Shown: piece by piece, positions 58,625-64,000 of the stretch
Numbering within the stretch: the stretch's first letter is position 1
Layout: every line of letters starts with the position of its first letter
Assembly (NCBI RefSeq): GCF_000504245.1
Contig: NZ_KI632509.1
Location: forward strand, 5,173,502 to 5,237,501
From: Haloechinothrix halophila YIM 93223
GTDB taxonomy: Bacteria > Actinomycetota > Actinomycetes > Mycobacteriales > Pseudonocardiaceae
DNA length: 64,000 bases
Reading direction: 5' to 3'
Position numbers and translations under genes: made by a program
The notes under the pieces: model-generated
Told to the model about the DNA's origin: nothing
Databases searched by the model: none
The model's input: only the letters and a program-made list of their open reading frames with translations

Positions 58625-59581
58625 ATGACAGCGCAGACCACGCGAGCGCGACAGCAGGAACGTGTGCTTGTCACCGGGGGTTGTGGCTTCATCGGCCGGG
58701 CCACCGTCGCCGCGTTCCGCGAGCGAGGCATTCCCGTCACCGTCGCGGACCGTGAGCAGGCGGTCAAACCGCTCGACGGTGTCCGCTACATTCACGGCGA
58801 CCTCGCTGACCCCGACGTTCGCGACGCGGCGCTGGGCGACGACACCGTCGGGATCGTGCACCTCGCCGCGCTGACCTCGGTGCTCAAGTCCGTCGACCGG
58901 CCGGTGCAGACCTACACCGACAACGTCGCCGTCACCCAGGAACTGCTGGAACTCGCCAGGCAGCGCGGCGTCGAGACGTTCCTGCTCGCCTCGACCAACG
59001 CCGTGGTTGGCGACATCGGCACCGGCACCATCACCGACGACCTCCCGCTGCGTCCGCTGACGCCGTACGGCGCGACCAAGGCGGCGTGCGAGATGCTGCT
59101 GTCGGGGTACGCGGGCGCCTACGGGATGACGACCTGCGCGCTGCGGTTCACCAACGTCTACGGGCCGGGCATGGGGCACAAGGACAGCTTCGTGCCGAGG
59201 ATGATGCGGGCGGCGTTGTCCGGCTCGGGCGTCAAGGTCTACGGCGACGGCCAGCAGAAACGCGATCTGGTGCATATCGACGACGTTGTCCGGGCAATCC
59301 TGTCCGCATGGGACAGCGGCTACACCGGACGGGCGATCGTCGGCGCGGGCAGGTCGGTGTCGGTGCTGGACATGATCGAGGCGGTCAGGCAAGCGACCGG
59401 ACGTCCGGTACCCACCGAGCATGTGGCGGCGCCAAGCGGCGAGATGCCCGCCGTGATCGTCGACGTCAGCAGAAGTGCGGAGACCATCGGCTACCGGCCG
59501 TCTGTCGGCCTGGTCGACGGCCTGGCGAGCACGTGGGAGTACTTTCGGGAGTCGGTGGCAGCGGCGGAGGGAAAGGCGTGA
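58625..59581 (+). CDS. NAD-dependent epimerase/dehydratase
   Basis: A 318-residue extended SDR: VTGGCGFIGRATVAAF binds NAD; the catalytic YGATK (Tyr-x3-Lys) is in PLTPYGATKAACEM; RFTNVYGPGMG and KRDLVHIDDVV are typical of nucleotide-sugar epimerases such as UDP-glucose/galacturonate 4-epimerases. It would make a nucleotide sugar for the envelope locus. It overlaps the GT2 gene (GTGA). Confidence 0.88.
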   Translation: MTAQTTRARQQERVLVTGGCGFIGRATVAAFRERGIPVTVADREQAVKPLDGVRYIHGDLADPDVRDAALGDDTVGIVHLAALTSVLKSVDRPVQTYTDNVAVTQELLELARQRGVETFLLASTNAVVGDIGTGTITDDLPLRPLTPYGATKAACEMLLSGYAGAYGMTTCALRFTNVYGPGMGHKDSFVPRMMRAALSGSGVKVYGDGQQKRDLVHIDDVVRAILSAWDSGYTGRAIVGAGRSVSVLDMIEAVRQATGRPVPTEHVAAPSGEMPAVIVDVSRSAETIGYRPSVGLVDGLASTWEYFRESVAAAEGKA

Positions 59582-60420
59582 CCATCACGACAGAGGCCGA
59601 GAGCGAGCGGCCGGGCGCCCGCGAGGCGCGCAGGGGCCTCGCACCGTACCCGGATGACGTCGACGCGCGCGCTTTCGCGGAGTTCCACAGCCGCTACCAG
59701 CGCCCTCGGCTGTCCGACCTGGTCGTGGTGATCGCCGCGTTCAACGAGCAGGATGGCCTCGGCCCGGTGCTCGCCGACATGCCGAAGAAGTGCCGAGGGA
59801 TGGACGTCGACGTCCTTGTCGTGGTGGACGGCGCCACCGACGAGACCGCCGAGGTAGCCCGCGAACAGGGCGCCTATACCTGCGTGGCCGACACCAACCG
59901 TGGCCAGGGCGCCGCGCTGCGGCTCGGCTACCACCTCGCGGCCGCGTGCGGCGCGCGCTACATCGTCACCACCGACGCCGACGGTCAGTACGACAACGCC
60001 GAGATGGACACCCTGGTCGGCCCGCTGGTCGACGACCAGGCGGACTTCGTGACCGGCTCGCGCAGGCTCGGCCACGAGGAGTCCGACAACCGGGTGCGCT
60101 GGGTCGGCGTGCGGGTGTTCGCGTGGCTGGCGTCGCTGCTGACGCTGCGGAAGATTACCGACACCTCGTTCGGGTTCCGCGCGATGCGCGCCGAGCTGGC
60201 CTGCTCGGTGACGCTGACCGAGCCGCAATACCAGGCGTCCGAACTGTTGCTCGGCGTGCTGGCGCGCGGTGCGAGACTGCGGGAACTGCCGATGAGCATG
60301 CGGCTGCGCAACAGCGGCGCGAGCAAGAAAGGCAAGAGCCTGCGCTACGGCCTGAACTACGCCAGGGTCATGCTTGGGACGTGGGGCCGGGAGTACGTGC
60401 GCCGCGGTTCGCGAAGATGA
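59578..60420 (+). CDS. Family 2 glycosyltransferase (polyprenyl-phosphate sugar transferase-like)
   Basis: A 280-residue GT2 enzyme with a GT-A fold: LVVVIAAFNEQDGLGPVLAD, the DTNRGQGAALRLGYHLA loop and metal motif TTDADGQYD. The C-terminal region (FGFRAMRAEL) resembles DPM1-like enzymes. It has no obvious membrane helices. It probably loads a sugar on a lipid carrier for the GtrA and GT-C proteins encoded nearby. GTG start coupled to the epimerase; the 3' end overlaps the convergent gtrA gene by 53 bases. Confidence 0.88.
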   Translation: MTITTEAESERPGAREARRGLAPYPDDVDARAFAEFHSRYQRPRLSDLVVVIAAFNEQDGLGPVLADMPKKCRGMDVDVLVVVDGATDETAEVAREQGAYTCVADTNRGQGAALRLGYHLAAACGARYIVTTDADGQYDNAEMDTLVGPLVDDQADFVTGSRRLGHEESDNRVRWVGVRVFAWLASLLTLRKITDTSFGFRAMRAELACSVTLTEPQYQASELLLGVLARGARLRELPMSMRLRNSGASKKGKSLRYGLNYARVMLGTWGREYVRRGSRR

Positions 60421-60844
60421 GCCGATCGAACAGCACGAACTTCACGATGAACATAAACCCGTACGTCGCGAGGTAGACCGCGCCGACGAGGATGGTGCGC
60501 CAGCTATGTGAGGCGATGTGCGCCTGCGCCCAACTGTCGGCCAGCGTGGTGACGCCGATGGCGGTCACCGCGGTGACGATCACGATGACGACGTAGGGCA
60601 GCGTCTCGCGCTTGCGGTCCGCGCGGCCGCGCTGCTGCCACGCCCAATACCGGTTCAGCAGGTAGTTCGGGATCGCGCCCGCGACGAACGCGATCACGCC
60701 GGCCACCATGGCCGCGGCACCGAGCCCGTACGCCGTGAGGATCGCGGCCTCGCTGATCACGGCCGCGATGACCGACGCACCGGTATAGCGGCCCCACAGC
60801 AGGAACCGCCGCTTCCGACGCGCCGTCAGTGCCAACTTCGTCAT
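60368..60844 (-). CDS. GtrA family membrane protein
   Basis: A 158-residue protein with four helices (GASVIAAVISEAAILTAYGL; GVIAFVAGAIPNYLLNRYWA; YVVIVIVTAVTAIGVTTLAD; GAVYLATYGFMFIVKFVLFD). The NYLLNRYW-x-W motif is characteristic of GtrA, thought to flip or hold lipid-linked sugars. It lies four bases after the methyltransferase gene on the same strand. Its end runs 53 bases into the GT2 gene. Confidence 0.87.
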   Translation of the reverse strand: MTKLALTARRKRRFLLWGRYTGASVIAAVISEAAILTAYGLGAAAMVAGVIAFVAGAIPNYLLNRYWAWQQRGRADRKRETLPYVVIVIVTAVTAIGVTTLADSWAQAHIASHSWRTILVGAVYLATYGFMFIVKFVLFDRLIFANRGARTPGPTSQA

Positions 60845-60848
60845 CGCC

Positions 60849-61589
60849 TCATCCGCCAGGGGTTTCCTTGGTCCGCGGGACGCGCGCCACGCACAGCACC
60901 GACTGGCCGAACGGTACCCGGACCCACCGTTCCAGTACCCGCGTCACGGGCACGACGAACCGATCATAGATGGCTACCAGTTTCGGGTTGGGCGCGCCAC
61001 TGCCACCCTTGCGCACGGCCAGCCACCACACGATCCCACCGAGCAGGTTCACCGGCTTGACGAGCTCCAGATCGAGTCCGGCGCGCCCGACGGCCGCGGC
61101 GAGCGTGGACGGAGTGTAGCGCCGCACGTGGCCGACCTTGCGGTCAAACTCGCCATAAAGCTGTTGATAACCCGGCACCCAGAGCACGATGCTGCCGCCC
61201 GGCTCGACGACCATGGCAAGCGAGCGCAGCGCACCCGCGTCATCCTCGATGTGTTCCAGGACGTTGATCGCGACGACGGACGATACCGGCTTGCCGATGT
61301 CCGGTGTGGTGTCCACATCGAACTGTCGGGCCTCCACCTCGGGACGGTCGGCGAACTTGCGCCCCATCACCTCGACGGCCTCGGGATCGACATCGGTGAC
61401 GACAAGCCGGTCGAGGCCGGTGAACTGCTCCGCGAACTCACCGAGGCCAGCGCCGATCTCGAGCACGGACGGCCCGCAGTGCTCAGAGATCAAATCGAAC
61501 TGGTAGCGGCGGTAACGCGGCTGATAGGCGCCGGATTCCTCGACGGACCGCCCGGTGGCATTACTGAAGGCGCCAGATTCTTCCGCCAC
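60849..61589 (-). CDS. Class I SAM-dependent methyltransferase
   Basis: A 246-residue protein with motif I LEIGAGLGEFAEQF, acidic VVTDVDP and the INVLEHIEDD loop, then a C-terminal hydrophobic segment (LLGGIVWWLAVRKG). Such enzymes modify sugars or lipids in envelope loci. GTG 61589 has AAAGGAG nine bases upstream; ATG 61598 would overlap that SD. Coupled to gtrA. Confidence 0.82.
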   Translation of the reverse strand: MAEESGAFSNATGRSVEESGAYQPRYRRYQFDLISEHCGPSVLEIGAGLGEFAEQFTGLDRLVVTDVDPEAVEVMGRKFADRPEVEARQFDVDTTPDIGKPVSSVVAINVLEHIEDDAGALRSLAMVVEPGGSIVLWVPGYQQLYGEFDRKVGHVRRYTPSTLAAAVGRAGLDLELVKPVNLLGGIVWWLAVRKGGSGAPNPKLVAIYDRFVVPVTRVLERWVRVPFGQSVLCVARVPRTKETPGG

Positions 61590-61800
61590 GCTATACATCT
61601 CCTTTACTTATTCTTTTGACCAGGTCACGCCATGGTGATCGGCGCCCGTGCCCCGTTCTTCCCATCGGTCGGCGAAGTCATTAACATCGGCGGCCGAAAA
61701 TCGATAGCATCGGGCTACCTCAACGGTGCCATGGCTAACGTCGGCAGGACTGCACGGGCTGCCGTAGGCGCCACGCGATCTTTCGGGGAGTGGAGCAATT

Positions 61801-62952
61801 TTGCGAGTCCTAGTCCTAGGCGGAGACGGCTACCTCGGCTGGCCAACGGCACTACACCTGTCCGACCGTGGTCACGACGTCGGCGTCCTCGACAACCTCG
61901 TCCGGCGGAACTACGACGAGGAACTCGGGGTCGACAGCCTTGCCCCGATCGAGACCATCGAGACGCGAATCAAGGCGTGGGAGGAGGTCTCAGGTAAGCG
62001 CATCGACTGCTACATCGGTGACCTGCTCGACGCCGACTTCGTCTACCGCACACTGCGAGAGTTCCGCCCCGACGCGGTCGTGCATTTCGCCGAGCAACGC
62101 GCGGCGCCATACTCGATGATCGACCGCGAGCACGCCGTCTATACCCAGCACAACAACGTCATCGGCAACCTGAACCTGCTGTTCGCCATCGCCGAGATCA
62201 ACCCGGACATTCACCTGGTCAAGCTCGGCACCATGGGTGAGTACGGCACGCCCAACATCGACATCGAGGAAGGTTGGCTCGAGGTCGAGCACAAGGGCCG
62301 CAAGGACCGCGTGCTCTTCCCGAAGAAGCCGGGCTCGTTCTACCACCTGTCCAAGGTGCACGACTCCCACAACATCGAGTTCACCTGCCGCATCTGGGGC
62401 CTGCGGGCCACGGATCTCAACCAAGGCGTCGTCTACGGCCAGCAAACCGACCAGACCATGCTCGACGAGCGACTCGTCACCCGGTTCGACTACGACGACG
62501 TCTTCGGCACGGTGCTCAACCGGTTCGTCATCCAGGCGGTGCTCGGCCAGCCACTGACGATCTACGGCAGCGGCGGACAGACCAGGGGCATTATCGACAT
62601 CCGTGACACAGTCGAGTGCATTCGGCTCGCGGTGGAGAACCCGGCTGAGCGTGGCGAGTTCCGGGTGTTCAACCAGATGACCGAGAGCAAGTCGGTGCAC
62701 GAGATCGCGGAGACCATCGCGGAGGCATTCCCCGGCCCCGTCCAGATCGACCACCTGGAGAACCCGAGGGTCGAGCAGGCCGAGCACTACTACAACGTCA
62801 CCCACACCGGCCTCGAGGAACTCGGGCTGAAGCCGCACCTGCTGTCGGATACGTTGATCGAGTCGATGTTCGGCATCGTCGAGGCCAACAAGCACCGGGT
62901 CGAAATCGAGAAGATGTATCCGAAGGTGCAGTGGAAACGGATCAAGGAATAG
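61801..62952 (+). CDS. UDP-sulfoquinovose synthase-like NAD-dependent epimerase (SQD1 family)
   Basis: A 383-residue extended SDR starting at TTG 61801 with GGAG five bases before. It begins MRVLVLGGDGYLGWPTALHL and has VVHFAEQRAAPYSM, LVKLGTMGEYGTPNIDIEEG, the catalytic SFYHLSKVHDSHN and DLNQGVVYGQQTDQT. These blocks are those of SQD1/SqdB, which makes UDP-sulfoquinovose from UDP-glucose and sulfite. Whether the product is sulfated here depends on residues I cannot verify. Next to glycosyltransferase genes, it may feed a sulfosugar into an envelope glycan. Confidence 0.88.
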   Translation: MRVLVLGGDGYLGWPTALHLSDRGHDVGVLDNLVRRNYDEELGVDSLAPIETIETRIKAWEEVSGKRIDCYIGDLLDADFVYRTLREFRPDAVVHFAEQRAAPYSMIDREHAVYTQHNNVIGNLNLLFAIAEINPDIHLVKLGTMGEYGTPNIDIEEGWLEVEHKGRKDRVLFPKKPGSFYHLSKVHDSHNIEFTCRIWGLRATDLNQGVVYGQQTDQTMLDERLVTRFDYDDVFGTVLNRFVIQAVLGQPLTIYGSGGQTRGIIDIRDTVECIRLAVENPAERGEFRVFNQMTESKSVHEIAETIAEAFPGPVQIDHLENPRVEQAEHYYNVTHTGLEELGLKPHLLSDTLIESMFGIVEANKHRVEIEKMYPKVQWKRIKE

Positions 62953-62996
62953 CAACCCACGACGCCGGGCTCGTGTCCGGATCGCAGGAACGTCGC

Positions 62997-64000
62997 GTGC
63001 GCGGCATCCTCGCCAAGCACTGGCTGTTCGCCATTGTGCTTGCCGGGGGTGCCGCGCTGCGCGTTCTGGCATGGCTGGCCTACCAGCCAGCGCTGTTGTA
63101 CTTCGACTCGTTCCGCTATCTCGACAACCTTGGGGTGCACAACCCGGCTGGCTTGCACCCGATTGGGTACGACCTGCTCGTGCTCGAGCCGTTGCTGTCG
63201 GTGGGCGGGCTCGACGTCGTGTCGGCGGTGCAGCACGTCGCTGGTCTCGGCTGTGCGGTTGGCCTGTATGCGCTGGCGCTGCGGCTACGCGCGCCGTCGT
63301 GGTTGGCCGCGATCGCGGCGGCCCCGGTGCTGCTCGACGCCTACATCGTGCAGATCGAGCAGATGATCATGTCGGACATCTGGCTGCTGGTCGCGCTGGT
63401 CGGGATGCTGTGGCTACTGCTCGGCACGAGGTCCACCAGCGGCGCGCCGAACCCGCGCCGGGCCGCGCTTGCCGGGCTGGTGCTGGGTATCGCGGTGGCG
63501 ATCAGGATGGTCGCGATCTCGCTCGTCGTGCCCGCGGTGATGTACCTGCTCATCGCGGGCGGGGCGTGGCGCGCCTGGCGTGACCGGGACGCGCTGCGGC
63601 TGATCGCGCAACGCACCGGTGCGTTCCTCGTGCTGTTCGCGGTCGTCATCGGCTCGTATGCCGGGTACTTCTACACCCAGACCGGCAAGGTCGGGCTGAG
63701 CAACACCTCGGCCAACGTGCTCTACAGCAGGGCCGCCGTCGTGGCGGACTGCGACGAGTTGGACCTCGGCCCGATCCTGCGGCTCGCCTGCCCCGCCGAG
63801 CCGATCGGGCACCGGGAGCCGGACTATTACGCGCACCGAGGTGCCGATGAGGAATGGGTGGACAGCTTCCCGTCAGGCACCAACATCCCCCGGGTGCAGC
63901 ACGAGTTCGGGGTGCACGTGCTCACGTCGCAGCCGCTCGACGTCCTCGGCGCCGTCATCGTCGACTTCCTGAAGGGGTTCCGGCCGGAACGCACCGACGC
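62997..64000 (+). CDS. Membrane glycosyltransferase-like protein (GT-C type), 3' end outside window
   Basis: An open frame from GTG 62997 (AGGAA before; GTG 62973 is an in-frame alternative) runs off the window. It encodes at least 330 residues with many hydrophobic helices (WLFAIVLAGGAALRVLAWLA; VLLDAYIVQIEQMIMSDIWL). The first periplasmic loop has YFDSFRYLDNLG, the Asp-containing loop typical of GT-C enzymes using polyprenyl-phosphate sugars. It probably transfers a lipid-linked sugar made by the GT2 and SQD1-like enzymes. Acceptor unknown. Confidence 0.7.
   Translation, partial: MRGILAKHWLFAIVLAGGAALRVLAWLAYQPALLYFDSFRYLDNLGVHNPAGLHPIGYDLLVLEPLLSVGGLDVVSAVQHVAGLGCAVGLYALALRLRAPSWLAAIAAAPVLLDAYIVQIEQMIMSDIWLLVALVGMLWLLLGTRSTSGAPNPRRAALAGLVLGIAVAIRMVAISLVVPAVMYLLIAGGAWRAWRDRDALRLIAQRTGAFLVLFAVVIGSYAGYFYTQTGKVGLSNTSANVLYSRAAVVADCDELDLGPILRLACPAEPIGHREPDYYAHRGADEEWVDSFPSGTNIPRVQHEFGVHVLTSQPLDVLGAVIVDFLKGFRPERTD

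Noticed and set aside
61632-61800. Possible small gene before the SQD1-like gene
   Set aside because: The frame continues out of phase into the SQD1-like gene, has no SD or motif, and is better read as leader sequence.

Overview
The window is about 70% G+C with GTG/TTG starts, many ATGA/GTGA/TGATG gene overlaps, and actinobacterial gene types: many TetR regulators, Tat signals, a SpoIIIE-type ATPase cassette and secreted proteins. It is chromosomal DNA of a high-GC actinobacterium. Its repeats and gene mix would suit a Pseudonocardiales- or Jiangellales-like genome, but that placement is only an impression. No rRNA, tRNA, CRISPR array, transposase or phage gene was seen.

Layout. 1-2554: a minus-strand operon (two SDR enzymes and a quinone-reductase-like protein) faces a divergent TetR regulator across two operator-like palindromes. 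2553-3501: a SAM methyltransferase broken by an in-frame amber codon lies between two arrays of a 21-nt repeat. 3627-5878: a Tat-exported multicopper oxidase is coupled to a ZIP metal transporter. 5885-15863: hydrolases, an MFS exporter, a FAD oxidoreductase/TetR/P450 unit with a perfect 18-bp palindrome, a hydrolase remnant, MerR and TetR regulators, and a secreted DUF1906-like protein. 15910-22493: an aminotransferase with a divergent HxlR regulator, a large secreted esterase, a TetR, and a lower-GC patch carrying two lineage-specific genes.

22579-30036: a complete beta-ketoadipate (protocatechuate) operon, pcaIJFHGBDC followed by an IclR regulator, all on the minus strand and translationally coupled. 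30137-31327: a lone AbiEi/DUF559-like gene with near-identical 55-bp hairpin repeats on both sides.

31657-51673: a large guanidine/polyamine catabolic region. The first operon looks like the arginine 2-monooxygenase route (monooxygenase, guanidinobutyramide amidase, guanidinobutyrase) with an NhaC-type transporter. An Lrp regulator, a class III aminotransferase, agmatine deiminase and N-carbamoylputrescine amidase follow, then a 56-residue membrane peptide, an NCS1 permease and an amidohydrolase. An aminobutyraldehyde-type dehydrogenase, a PotABCD-type ABC importer and a PuuB-like oxidase end the region. These genes would convert arginine, agmatine and putrescine to GABA and onward.

51855-54714: a PfkB kinase, a cold-shock protein, a low-complexity protein, a cupin fusion and a 40-residue peptide. 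54738-58396: a four-gene cassette of an FtsK/SpoIIIE-type ATPase with three small helical proteins, two of which share a C-terminal AY-x-ARL tail. This is the best candidate here for an uncharacterised system. 58625-64000: an envelope-glycan locus (epimerase, GT2, GtrA, methyltransferase, an SQD1-like UDP-sulfoquinovose synthase homologue, and the start of a GT-C-like membrane protein).
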